Source of the DNA: Panagrolaimus kolymaensis
Lineage: Eukaryota; Nematoda; Chromadorea; Rhabditida; Panagrolaimidae
Assembly: GCA_028622995.1 (NCBI GenBank)
Contig: JAJQJQ010000002.1
Coordinates: forward strand, 12,586,001-12,650,000
Reading direction: 5' to 3'
Length of the DNA: 64,000 nucleotides
Under the pieces are notes generated by a model. That model saw only the letters and a program-made list of their open reading frames with translations, was not told where the DNA came from and ran no database searches. Both the position numbers and the translations under genes were made by a program. The stretch's first letter is position 1. Every line of letters begins with the position of its first letter. Shown in pieces: positions 36,994-48,916 of the stretch.

Positions 36994-38448
36994 AGTTTAC
37001 AACTAAAAAAGGAAGGGAACGATAATTTAAAAATTAACAAATGAAAATATCATAAAACAAATATCTCGACTAAAAAATAAATCTTGTTTTTATCAAAAAC
37101 TTATTCGACTTAAAAATAATACTTATAAAAAAATTAAGTTTGAAGATTATAAAAAAAAATTAAAGTAAAAAAGGTTTCCATTATCCAATTTATTTACCCA
37201 CAATCATTTAACCCCAAAAAACTATGCAAGTAAATAATTGCAACTGATATCATTTGTGTCTTCTCTTTTTCTTTCTTTTCTTTTTTGCATTCACAATACA
37301 ATGGTGGCCGTTATTATTATTTTTATTATTGAACAACAACAAACAAGTTCCTCTCTCTCCCCTCCTTCTCCCATCTTTCCTTCTTCCAAGTCTTGACCAC
37401 CACCGCTGCCACACAACAACCAAAAAATAATCTGTGATCAGCCTTTTTAAAATGGAAAAAAAGGAAGAATTGCTGGCTGCTGCAGCAACAAAACAGCCAA
37501 ACAAACGACAGACGTGTATTTTTAGCGGAAAATAAATGAAAAAGAACCGAAGAACTATTGACAAATATCTCGGTTTTTGTGGAGAAAAAAATATGATGTA
37601 AACAACTTTTTTTGCAGACATTCATTCATACTTTTTTATAAAAGTAAGTGATGCTAAACTTTTTTGGCATTTTTTTGACAAAGTATAAATTTAATTAATT
37701 AAATTTAAGTTTTTTAATATCAAAAAATAAAGCAAAATAAATAGAGATGGATTAAATTTTTAATTATTAGTGATTATTATGTTTTTAGTACAAAAAAGAA
37801 TAAAACAAATTTGCGAATTTTAGTTTTCAAAAACTAAGGCCTTTTCTTTATTTGTAATTCACGTGAAAGAAGCATGTTTTTGTGCCTTCAATGGAACACA
37901 AATAAACCATTTTTGAGCAAAGAATATTTGCATTTTTTTTTTTGAAAAAATATCAATAAAAACGTGCTTTTTTTAATAATACAAGAATTACTTTTTTAAA
38001 CTCTTTTTATCCCTCTATTTTTTCTGCTTTATTTTTTTTGGGTTGCAAAATTGTTTTTATTTTGCACGTTCGTGAAGGAAAAAAAGAGACTAGACAACAA
38101 CAAATGGCAGACAAACCAAATTTGATTGAAGCAAGAAGTTTTTGGCTGCTTTTTTTTAGCAGAAAAAAAACTTTTTAGTTTAACGAGTTCATTGATCAAA
38201 AATCTAATTTAATGAGAGACAAAAAAGGAGATTGAAAGAAAACGTTTAATTTTAGGTCGTTTCGTCTGGACAGTCATTATTATCATAAACAACCAACAAT
38301 TGAGAAGAACCAAAGAAAACAAGCAAAATTTTAAAAAAAGAAAGAAAAAACAACCAAAAAAATAAAAATGAACATAAAAAATTGAGCGCATTTGGTAAAG
38401 AGATGTTTTTAGCTTGTCCATGGCCTAGACTCGCCTTCGACTTCCAAA
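36994..38448. other. Intergenic upstream of PDH E1 beta
   Basis: Contains the promoter side of the E1 beta gene. Short open frames at 37250-37625 on the minus strand are low-complexity and I do not accept them as genes. No other feature seen. Confidence 0.45.
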
Positions 38449-38736
38449 CAGGCCTCTTCCACGGGCCGGGTTTTGCCGGCCCGGCCCGGCCTCGGCCCGT
38501 CCATCTCAGGCCCGGCCAGGCCTCGGCCCGTCCAAAATGGGCCCGGCCCGGCCCGGCCCTGGGCCGGCCCTCGGGCCCTATTTTTTTTGCCTTGGTATCC
38601 CCTTTGGTTTTTTTTTATTATGCTGAAAATGTTCGGCCCGGTCCGGCCTCGGCCCGGCCCGTTTTGAAAATTTTCGGCCCGGCCCGCGGGCCGGGCCGGG
38701 CCGGGCCGGGCTGGACGGGCCGAAGGAAGAGGCCTG
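38449..38736. mobile_element. GC-rich hAT-like non-autonomous element
   Basis: A 288-base island made almost entirely of GGCCCGG/CCGGGCC words inside AT-rich DNA. Its ends are the inverted repeats CAGGCCTCTTCC and GGAAGAGGCCTG, and the 8-base direct repeat CTTCCAAA flanks it (38441-38448 and 38737-38744). An 8-base target duplication and termini starting CAGG are hallmarks of hAT transposons. The interior is repetitive with many inverted short words around an AT-rich centre (38580-38635). There is no transposase; frames reading through it (Gly-Pro-Ala-Arg repeats) are artefacts. Confidence 0.8.
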
Positions 38737-38744
38737 CTTCCAAA

Positions 38745-40222
38745 CAAAAAACGCAGACACTTTTTTTATTCTTAAAATAAGTTTCTTCCTTCTTTTTTGA
38801 TGCACTAAACTCTTCCTCTCTTTTTTTTTATTAGTTAACGCCGCCCCATTCAATTTTTAGTTGATCAACAACAACATATTTTTGTTTCCTATAAAAAAAT
38901 GCACGTATTTTTTGAAACTAAAAAACGTGAGTTTAAAGACTCTTTGCAGCCGCCGCAGAAAACACTAAGACAATTTTTTCTTCTTCCCTCTCTTGTCTTG
39001 TTTTAAAAAAAGTCAAATGTCTAAAAGAAGCAAGCCCAAAGGCTCTGTTCAAAAGCAAGAAAGGTTTTTTGAGGCTTTATTGAGTTAAGAACTCAAAGAA
39101 CGAACATGGAGCGCTTGGTCTTGTTTTTTTTTTTAATTTTGAGACAAGCTTGGCTTTTTATTATGGAATTCAAAAAGAGATTTACTTTTAAACAATATTT
39201 AAAATATACAAAGTTTCTGTGGGGCTTTAAACACACTTTCCCAAATACAATAAATCCAATACGAAATTGAAATAAGTATTTAAAAAAATAAATATTCAAA
39301 ATGGTTTTAGATAATATTTTTTATTGTTGTTGTTAAAAAATGGTATTTGCCTATGCTGGATTTATTTTTAAACTAAAAATCCGAAAAAAAAATCAATCAC
39401 ATAGCAATTTTAATTACTTACTTCATGCTATGATATTGTAATTACTATGACTTAATTAACTTTGAAAGACTATTATTGACTAAAAGGAAGGAAACGACTA
39501 ACATCCAAAGACATTCTTGCTTTTTATGTTACGGAAGTTTTAAAGTTTTATCTAACAAAAAGGTGGGTATTTTATTAATGGAAACGTGTTTAAATTTGCA
39601 TGAATTTAAAAGAAAGCAATATTCCTGGAAATAGAGAGCAGGAAAAGCTAACACTGTAATAGCTTACATGAAACAAGCGATACAGTAGGAAGGAGGTTCA
39701 CTGGGTTTCTAGTTGATAAACTTCTAAATATAAATCTAGCAGCTTAAATACCAGCACAGCGGTTAAAATTAAATCATAATTCTTTCATTTTCCGAAAGAA
39801 ACTATTGTTTATGGAATATTCTCCATTAAAAAAATTAACCTTTAATATTTATAAAGAAAAAATATGCGAAGTACAGTATGAGACGCATATACAGAAATAA
39901 ATCTTAGAAGATGCAAGCATCAAAGACTAAGCTGCACCCAATCACCCTATCCCACCACCATCTTTGGGAGTATGCACTTTTGGAGGAACATTGACCTCCA
40001 AAACAACCATCTGGCCGCATGCCTGGTAAACGAAAAACTTGCATTTACAAGAAGAAGAAAAACTTTATTGTGTTTATTATTAACAAACATACATCATAAA
40101 TCACAAGCATATATAAAAAACAACGCAAAAAACATACATAAAACGAATAAAGGAACACGGAATGAGAATTAAAAAAGCGAGAGAAAAGAAATGTTTATAT
40201 ATTAGGATATTTTTAAAGCTTT
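38745..40222. other. Intergenic, no gene seen
   Basis: AT-rich sequence. A moderately balanced stretch around 39900-40030 includes a short frame starting MHFWRNIDLQNNHLAACLVN, but no homology or splice structure is recognisable. Confidence 0.45.
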
Positions 40223-40722
40223 TTTGAAACATTGGATCCGTACTTGAAAGTAGGCATGGAAGCTTTCGGCATGGCTAACTATAACGTAATAACCTCACGG
40301 TACAACTTTCCCGAAGGATAAGTCGATAACCTCATACATAAATCCTTCCAAAATCCGTTTCAAAAATAAAAGAAGGAGAAAAATAAACGAAAGAAAACGC
40401 ATGGGGAAAAGGATATTAGTAGCGAAAGAGTCTTTTGTATTTTTAAAACATTGGATATGTACTTGAAAATAGGCATGGAAGCTTTCGGCATGGCGAACTA
40501 TAACCTAATAACCTCACGGTACAACTTTCCCGAAGGATAAGTCGATAACCTCATACATAAATCCTTCCAAAATCCGTTTCAAAAATAAAGAAGAAGAAAA
40601 AAACGAAAGAAAACGCGTATTTGTTTAATGGGGAAAAAGGATATTAGCAGCAAAAGAATCTTTATTTTTTTGAAACAATGGATTCGTACTTGAAAGAGGG
40701 CAAGGAAGTTTTCAACATCCTA
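40223..40722. repeat. Two-and-a-bit tandem repeats, start-exon related
   Basis: Units start near 40223, 40442 and 40670 (about 220-base period; the third is truncated at roughly 50 bases). The core is 'ggcatggcgaactataacc', 'aataacctcacggtacaact', 'cccgaaggataag' and 'cctcatacataaatcctt'. This core is recognisably related to the unit of the 42.86-44.17 kb array on the other side of the unknown gene. On the minus strand each full unit carries ATGTATGAGGTT.., parallel to the start codon of that gene. Confidence 0.7.
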
Positions 40723-41173
40723 CACTGAAAAAAAAGAGGGTCGTTATTGACTACAAAATAGGTGCATATATTGTACCTATTTTGATGACAGAGGCCGTGG
40801 GATGGAAGTTTATTGACAAATGGAAATGACACTTATTTGGGGCACATTATGTACCTAAATTGGGTGTGCATTATGAAAATAAAAAGGGTCAAATATGATC
40901 TTAAAAGGGGTCGAATATGATGGTTCAGATCTCGATTTATAGCCTCTAGCACTACAGTATCCTTTTTCGATCATGCCTCAGGCAATACAGTACCCGCTTA
41001 AATTCATTTATTTGGACCTCGCTTAACCTCGCATTTTTTCTCACCTATATAAACAATGGTAATAACAGTAACATATTTATTATAAACAATAATAAATCAA
41101 CCAAAAACAATAAATAAAGAACAAGCAAAAATAACAAAAAGCAACAAAAAAGAAAATTGACATGTAATTACTA
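40723..41173. other. Intergenic with a short palindrome
   Basis: 3' flank of the unknown gene. An imperfect palindrome (aaaataggtgcat...gtacctatttt) lies at about 40757-40785. A possible CACTGA-type terminal repeat at 40722 has no convincing partner. A few 'gggtc-aatatgatc' words recur at 40880-40925. Confidence 0.4.
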
Positions 41174-42864
41174 TCACCATTGATAGCTTGAACTTTGAAC
41201 GACATCTTCGACAGGTTGACTTGACATTTCATCTTCTGGACCATTTTGATTTGAACCAACAGGAGTATTGAGCTTATCTGAAACGAATAAAGAATATATT
41301 TACAAAAAACAAAAGAAAGATAAAACAAGCGTGTCAATTTCTTCAAATCTTGGATGAGTTTTACACGAGAGTCAGTTGCATGTTCCTTGTAACCCATGAT
41401 AACTTCGAAGAGAAATGTAAGACCAGTAGTTTTAGAATCATATTCGAGATCCAAAGTCCAGACAAGTTCCATATAAGCTTGAATAGCATCCGCAAGTCTT
41501 CCATTTTCAACCTATAAAAAGACTATAGTTTAAAGAAAAAGAAAGTTCAACTTGCTCTCATTAACATTTTGTCAGCTGCGATGTAATAAGTCAAGTTCGG
41601 ATAAGTTCTAACAGCTATAATGGCAGGTCCAGTCATAGCAGTTGATTTGTTCTTATTGAAAGCGTCGATCTTATCAAGGCCTTCTTTTGGATTATTTCCT
41701 TCCTAAAAAATATTTAATAAATGGGAAAAAATTGTTTTAAACTTACTAAACATGCCAACAAGAATCTACTATATTCAACTTTAGAACGATAACATTTCTG
41801 TAAGATGATTTCACCCAATAACTGACCAGCGTAAAATTCCTTCATTTCTAAAAATGAAACAGTAATTTGTAGATATGCAACTTCATTAAACTTGCCACCA
41901 TCAAGATAATCAGGAATTTCAATCCCTTGACATTCTGTCGCAGCATATTCGTAAATTGTATGGATTGAATTTCGGAACCAAACAGCAATATTTGACATTT
42001 CGAAACGGTGGTTCGCCATAACCATCAAAAATTCGTCATAAATCTAAAACAACTAAATCTATTTATGTAAATGGATAAAAAAAACTTACAAGTCCGACAT
42101 TTGATTTGATATGTGGAAACTTTTCAAGAAGTTGACGTACGATTCCACCAAATCTTGCTTGGGTTTTCAAAAGACCTTTAATCCAAGCATAACGATCAGC
42201 ACTAAAAATTATTTTATCAACTTATTAATCGTTAACAGAAAGTTACTTACGAAGACATCTTGTAAAGTTTGACAATTTTTGGATCAGTCATTTCCATCTT
42301 CATGAGTTCAGCTGAAACCTTGTCAATTCTGGTAGAAAGGTCTTCCCCATTTTCGTCAATTTGGCAGATTTTAGCTGGTTTCTTTCGAAGTGGATTTGTA
42401 GAAGAACATCGTCGCTTTCTTTTAATTCTGTTATCAACCAGGCCGCAACCATTAGAAATTGACAAGTTGTCGAATAGATCCGTCATAGTCAGCGCATTGA
42501 AAATACCATTGATTGGATCCCTTTCTTTTCGTGTAAGAGGAGCTCTATAAACAGTTAAGAAAGTAAAATAACTAAAAATTCTAATTAACTTACTCTCCAT
42601 CAAGTCCATCAAAAGAGCTTACGATTTCAGTTGCAATACCAGTCAGAACATATTTTGCAGCTTCATTTCGAGTTGGTCTATGTTCTTCATGAGTTGGATA
42701 AGTACTTTCACGCAGAATGTAAACTGCTGTCTTTGAAGAACTACGCTTTTTGATATATTCATAAACATCGACCTATAAGAGTATTTTAAAGTGTGTAAAA
42801 GTGTAAAAGAACTCACATTTTTGAAAAGCAATGGTTCTTCTGGTTTGTAACTCATCTCATACAT
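41174..42864 (-). CDS. Unrecognised helical protein with bipartite NLS
   Basis: About eight exons encode roughly 460 residues starting MYEMSYKPEEPLLFKN at 42864. I do not recognise the family. The region around residues 110-150 is strongly basic (IKRKRRCSSTNPLRKKPAK) and fits a bipartite nuclear localisation signal. The rest looks mostly alpha-helical with conserved-looking aromatic positions (IAVWFRNSIHTIYEYAA, AVRTYPNLTYYIAADKMLM). The C-terminus is a short acidic/Ser/Gln tail (EDEMSSQPVEDVVQSSSYQW). Splice sites are good except the last junction (about 41300), where the donor is uncertain. The start codon lies inside the edge of the upstream tandem array. Possibilities include a captured viral-type nucleoprotein or a lineage-specific nuclear factor; neither is shown. 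Confidence 0.65.
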
Positions 42865-44170
42865 CCTTTTTCAAGAAAAACCATAACTCAAAAAACAATT
42901 AATAGCGCGAGAAAAGAAGCGTTCAGACTATCGTAAACATATTCAATGCATCATGTAATGCAATCAAAATTCAAGGGAATAAAGGAAGAAGGAAGGAAGG
43001 TAGTTCTTTAGAAATTCTGTATGGAAGCAAGGCATGGCGAGACTATAACCAATACTCCAACGACTCCGCCGGTCCCGAAGGATGAGCATCATCTCATAAA
43101 TCCTTTTTCAAGAAAAACCATAATCAAAGCACAATAAAAAGCGCGAGAAAAAAAAGCGTTCATACTATCATAAACCTATTCAATGCAATCAAAATTCAAG
43201 GGAATAAAGGAAGAAGGAAGGAAGGTAGTTCTTTAGAAATTCTGTATGGAAGCAAGGCATGGCGAGACTATAACCAATACTCCAACGACTCCGCCGGTCC
43301 CGAAGGATGAGCATCATCTCATACATCCTTTTTCAAGAAAAACCATAACTCAAAAAACAATAAATAGCGCGAGAAAAGAAGCGTTCAGACTATCGTAAAC
43401 CTATTCAATGCATCATGTAATGCAATCAAAATTCAAGGGAATAAAGGAAGAAGGAAGGAAGGTAGTTCTTTAGAAATTCTGTATGGAAGCAAGGCATGGC
43501 GAGACTATAACCAATACTCCAACGACTCCGCCGGTCCCGAAGGATGAGCATCATCTCATACATCCTTTTTCAAGAAAAACCATAATCAAAGCACAATAAA
43601 AAGCGCGAGAAAAAAAAGCGTTCATACTATCATAAACCTATTCAATGCAATCAAAATTCAAGGGAATAAAGGAAGAAGGAAGGAAGGTAGTTCTTTAGAA
43701 ATTCTGTATGGAAGCAAGGCATGGCGAGACTATAACCAATACTCCAACGACTCCGCCGGTCCCGAAGGATGAGCATCATCTCATACATCCTTTTTCAAGA
43801 AAAACCATAATCAAAGCACAATAAAAAGCGCGAGAAAAAAAAGCGTTCATACTATCATAAACCTATTCAATGCAATCAAAATTCAAGGGAATAAAGGAAG
43901 AAGGAAGGAAGGTAGTTCTTTAGAAATTCTGTATGGAAGCAAGGCATGGCGAGACTATAACCAATACTCCAACGACTCCGCCGGTCCCGAAGGATGAGCA
44001 TCATCTCATACATCCTTTTTCAAGAAAAACCATAATCAAAGCACAATAAAAAGCGCGAGAAAAAAAAGCGTTCATACTATCATAAACCTATTCAATGCAT
44101 CATATAATGCAATCAAAAATAAAGGGAATAAAGGAAGAAGGAATGTAGTTCTTTAGAAATTCTGTATGGA
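42856..44170. repeat. Tandem array with alternating 237/225-base units
   Basis: Six units begin (at ctcata(c/a)atcctttttcaag) at 42856, 43093, 43318, 43555, 43780 and 44005, giving periods of 237, 225, 237, 225 and 225. Two unit types alternate. The long one contains 'taactcaaaaaacaataaat' and an extra 'catcatgtaatgc'; the short one has 'taatcaaagcacaataaaaa'. The rest (ggaagaaggaaggaaggtag, ctccgccggtcccgaaggat) is nearly identical. The last unit is diverged and truncated. The first unit overlaps the 5' UTR and ATG of the unknown gene, so each unit carries a copy of that start region on the minus strand. Confidence 0.9.
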
Positions 44171-45191
44171 AGTACTAATGGAACAGGAAAAGATAAATGT
44201 TTTCTCAAATAAGATATCGATGAGAGTAAAAATGTATGGAGGAATGGAATATGAGCTCGGCTAAACGAATCAACCGTATAAAAAAAATATATATAAAGAT
44301 ACACGTAAGGCGGTGAGGTGATAAAGGACGTCATTAGGTAATTCAACGATATAAGGAAAGGAAAGGTTCAATAAGGTCATAAAAATGGAAAAAGTAAAGC
44401 TTTGATGAAAAAAGAGAAGAAGAAAAGCAGCATCATCGTTTTTTTGTTTGTTTCGCAAACAACGCCAAAAGCAACGAATAAAAAAAAAAGCGAGAGAGAA
44501 AAAAATGCATGGAAGAGAAAAGCAACAAAAAAAAGTCGTTCATTTTTTCCTTTCTTTTTTGTTTGAAAGAAAAATTCTCCCGAAAACGAATCTGATTTGA
44601 CATTTGTTTTGTTTATATCATAAATACTCTTTTTTCATCCTCAAAATTAATTAATGAAATTGCATAACAATGTTGAAAATAAAAAAGGAAACATAGTCGT
44701 ATCATTTTTTTGGGTTTACAGTTGTTTCATATTTGAAAGAGCAAAAGCAAATTATTCGATTTGTTCAAAATATTTTTCAATGTTTTTTTTTTAGAATTTT
44801 GTTCTTTGGTCATCAAATATTAATGATTGAGTTTTTTTTTTGGTGAGAGAAATAAGGAAATGGGATTTGTAGTTTCTTCGATGAAACATTTGTCATTTTC
44901 TTGAAATACATATTAAAAAAAGAAGGGATTGCAGATAGTTAGTTAGTTAGTTAGTTATAGAATTTCACATTGAAACTTTTCCAAGATAAATTTATTTCTT
45001 TGAATTGACAAATTGGGGAAAAAACGAAACAAAAAAAATAAAAAGATAAACAAATAAAATTATACAAGACCCTTGAGCTTTTTTTTTTTTTGAGAATTTG
45101 GATATGTTTTATAAATGTCGGTAATTTAATAACACAAAAAATAAAAATTAAATAAGCGGAATATACAAAAAATATTTCTAAATTTTTGCTT
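44171..45191. other. Intergenic, no gene seen
   Basis: AT-rich flank between the repeat array and the 3' end of the transporter gene. A short (TTAG)n run lies at about 44937-44955. Nothing else is supported. Confidence 0.5.
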
Positions 45192-47589
45192 TCATTTTTT
45201 GAGATTTGAATTTTCATTTCCTCCAAACGAAGTTTCTTCATCATCTTTCTCAGGCGACTTTTTTGAATCATCAAATGTCCATGGCCTTGGTTCAGCATCA
45301 CAAGTTAAATCGAAAGTTATGGTTGAAATCACCAATACCGTAGCAACAGTATAAAATATTAATGCCCACTAAAAACAATTTTATTATTACTTTTAATTAT
45401 TCAAAGAATATAATTTTGAGTTTTGCATACCTCTGAATAAGTGTTATTTGGTGCCAAAGTTGAAACCAAAATTGGAAGGAATAAAACTATTCCACTGTTA
45501 ATAAAAGTAATTACTGTCATGGATACATGGGCATATTGACTTGATTGCTAAAATATTATAAAACTTTTAATAAAAAAATTATGTTAATACTCGTTTTTAG
45601 CATATTATTATGTTTCTAATATGCTTCTCGAATCCTGACGTTTAAAAAATTCCAAAAGGCTATTTTGGATATCAAAATGAAAATATCTTTTTTATTTTGG
45701 TTTATTTCGAAAACCTGATTCAGCAGTGCAATTCAAAAAATAAGCCTTACCAACTGGGCAGCTTTGATTACGCCTACAATATTAAGACTTGAGAACATTA
45801 TAGCAGCGGTAAAAGCAATTTGAGAAAATAATTGTGATTTAATTGGCATCCATCCTAATAACATAATACAAATGGCCATAGAAAATTGTGAGATGGAACC
45901 AAAAATTTGGCATCTTCTTGTATTGGAAATAAATGTTAATCTATCACTTAATGGCCCAGAAATCATTTTAACCGCCAATGCACCAACAAAGGGCAAAGCT
46001 CCAGCAAATCCAGTTTTTTGAATATTCATATTTAAAACTTTATTAAGAAATGTTGGACCATATTGGAGAAATAACTAAAAAAAAATGTGAATCTGGATTA
46101 ATGAAAACGTTTTGTTTTTTGGTTTAGAGTCATTCTAAATTGACAAAAATTGGATAGAGACTAACTTGGAATCCCATAAAGCTGCCGATGCTTGCAATCC
46201 AAACGCCGATAACAGCTTTATCAGTAATCATTTTTCGATATGGAATATTTGCATTTTTGCTTTTCTTTGATTTTTCTTTTCCTTCATCAATCTTTGATAA
46301 TTCTTTTTCACTCACGTGGCTGAAAATAAAGAATGCTTTAAGGAAGAAATTTAATTTTTGGGCCTTGATTGTAAAATAAAAACTTTCACTTTGAAAAACC
46401 CAAAAATTTTTATTCAAGGCTTTTTATTAAAAGTTTTTGAAAATTTTAAAAAAGAATTGCTTACGGGTGTTGATTAGGAAAATTTCTAAATAAAATGAAA
46501 AATGCAACAAAAGCCACAAAAGTCACGATTCCTTGTAAATAATATATTCCTTGCCAACCAAATGATGAATTACAAAATAAACCCGCGATTGGATTTAATA
46601 AAATTTCAGCAAACTAAAACCATTTTTTTTTTAAATTTATTATTTTTTTTTTTCATTTTTGCCAAACCTGATGATGACAACTCATAAAAGCTAAAAATAA
46701 TCCAGATTCATCATTGCTTGCCCATTCACTAACGATGGAACCTTGAGCGGGAAATGTGGCAGCCACTCCAGCGCCTTGTAACATTCTCATTAAAAATAAA
46801 ATTGCATAACCCATAGCTACGGCAGATGGAATTAAAAATGTTGCCAAAGCAGAAGTGAAGCCATAAATAGTGAAAATTATTCTAAAATAATCTTTGGAAA
46901 AAATTATGCAAATTTTCCATAAAGATATAATAATTTTTTTAAACAAGAATCTCTATTTTAATAATGATTTATTTAATCAAATTTTCATGGTGGAATAGAT
47001 TTAAAGAAATAAGTTTTACAAAAATTTTACCTTGTTCCAATTTTTGAATTTAAAAATGGCAATGGCAAAGCTCCAAGAAAGCACCCAATTGCCACAGCTG
47101 AAAATAACCATGCTTGCTCATGGGCGGAATATGAATATTCTTTCTTTGGTTTATCAGTTTCATTATCGCTGTTGCTTGATGAATTTGTGGTTTCATTTTT
47201 ATTTGGATCATTCGACATACAAATAATAGTAAAATTTAATGTTAGCGAATTTTCAAAAACCACCGTGCAACAAATAATTGAAATAAATAAAATTATAAAT
47301 CTTGTATAATTAAAACAGGTTATGGAACTTTGAGATCTTCCTTCATGCTTTGAATGTCTAAAAAAATAAATTTTCCAATCGAGACAAAGAATTAAGCAAA
47401 AAAAAAGCAAATTTTTAAAGTTTTAAAAGTTAAAACTAACTTTGAAGATTTCGTCGAAGACTCATTTTGCGGGTTTTTAGAAAAATCTTTAGATCCATCA
47501 TGTAAAAATAATTTAGTCATTTCTTTTTCATTATTTATCGAATGAATTGTTGGATGATTTTCATCTTCTTCAAAAGCAGGGGTACTCAT
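45192..47589 (-). CDS. SLC17-like MFS anion/solute transporter
   Basis: About eight exons encode roughly 540 residues. An acidic cytosolic N-terminus ([20 protein letters not shown]) leads into a first membrane helix. Next is a long extracellular loop rich in Asn-x-Ser/Thr sites ([14 protein letters not shown]), typical of SLC17/sialin-type carriers. Helices 2-6 follow with '[17 protein letters not shown]', '[20 protein letters not shown]' and 'LNPIAGLFC'. A Lys/Glu-rich central loop ([15 protein letters not shown]) separates the halves, and 'SGPLSDRL' plus four to five further helices lead to an acidic tail. It resembles the expanded C. elegans SLC17-like carriers; the substrate cannot be told from sequence. 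A start at 47589 fits the family. Confidence 0.8.
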
Positions 47590-48916
47590 TTTTAATTTAT
47601 TTTCTTTCCACTATTTTATCAGCTGCAAATTTTAGTTTAGCTTTCCGGTAAAAAAGCAGTTTTTTTGTTTAATTCCTGAAATTTTATTATTGATTTATTC
47701 AACAAAATAAAGAGTCGTAAAACAATTAAAAAAGGAAAAACAAATTTTTTTTCGCACTTTTAATAAGCGTAGTAAATAAAGGCTCAAGAGAAAGAAAAAA
47801 AAGGCCCAAGTGAGAAATGGAAGGAAATAAAATTTAAAAAAAGCAACACCACCACGCTGGAACATGCATGCTTGTGCATATTTTTAGATGCTATCTTCTT
47901 TTTTTAATCAGTTGAGCCGAGTCGCCTTCCTTATTTTGTTGTTTTTTAATCCTTATGAGAAAAAAAAACAACAAACAACAAAAACAACTTTTTTTATGCA
48001 AGCACCAGAGTACTGACTCGCGCTTGTTAGTGGTAGTAGAGTTTTTATTGAATGAAAAAAAAGCAATGTTGAAAGATAAAAGAGCTTTTTCAATGGTCAA
48101 GAAAATAACTAACTTGCTGGCAATAAAAATGATGAATGTGTTTATTCTAAGAAAGAAAAAAATTAATGTAGGAAAAAAAATCGGTAACTTTTTTGTTATA
48201 AAACCCGCTAGAATAAATTATAATTATTTCTTTTTAAAAAATAAGTTTTTAGTGCCAAAAAAAATTTCATAAATAACAAAAGCATAATTATTCAAGGTGA
48301 AGAGAATTTTTGACAAAGAAGCTCAATAATAATAAAGAAATGTGGGATAGGTGATAGTAGGAAAATGGAAAAATAAATGAAGAAAAAAAAGGTTGAAAGG
48401 TTTTTAGGTTCAACTTGTGAAAGATTGTTTTTGGTGCCAATATTTTTTATACCATTTTTTGATTGATAAAATAGACATATTTATGGATTATTCAAGGATC
48501 TTAAAAAAAGTTTAAAACTCTTAAAAATGTAACAAACAATGAACAAATAAAAAATTCGCGGGATTTTATTTAATTATTTGTTTTTTTTTCTGCATTTTTG
48601 ACAAAAATAAATGCTGCTTGATTAAATCCTCGAACGGACAAAAATTGAACACTCCAATTTGTTCTTTGGCACATGTCTAAAAAAAGGGACGCTTTTGGTT
48701 TTGGCTTTCAGGTCAAATCTCCCAGGTGGCGGCTCTGTTTTTATTGGCATCGACTGTTTTTTTGTTTACTGGGACCTGTTTGTTTTTCTCATTTTGGCGC
48801 TTGTTTTTGGAACATAGCTTTGTGATATTGATTTTTTGATTTTGATAGATTTTTTTATTTTTAATCTTTCTATCTAAAAATAAACTTAAAGATACAGTTT
48901 AATACCAAAAATATTA
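47590..48916. other. Intergenic, no gene seen
   Basis: Lies between the divergent transporter (-) and small secreted protein (+) genes, so both promoters are probably here. Open frames at 47891-48272 are low complexity and I do not accept them. Confidence 0.45.

Noticed and set aside
37250..37625. Two 100-120 codon minus-strand frames
   Set aside because: Low-complexity Phe/Lys/Arg composition, overlapping frames, no splice partners or domain.
38382..38853. Overlapping Gly-Pro-Ala-Arg-rich open frames on both strands
   Set aside because: They are read-through of the GGCCCGG element; composition explains them fully.
40722..41050. Second TA/CACTGA-type MITE next to the 40 kb repeats
   Set aside because: The left end (TACACTGAAAAAAA) resembles the 31.4 kb element, but no matching inverted end is present.
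42856..44170. Regular array that might suggest CRISPR
   Set aside because: Units are 225-237 bases with no short repeat/spacer structure, in a eukaryotic genome; it is an ordinary tandem repeat.
44937..44955. (TTAG)n microsatellite as telomere-like repeat
   Set aside because: Only about four units and not the nematode TTAGGC telomere repeat.
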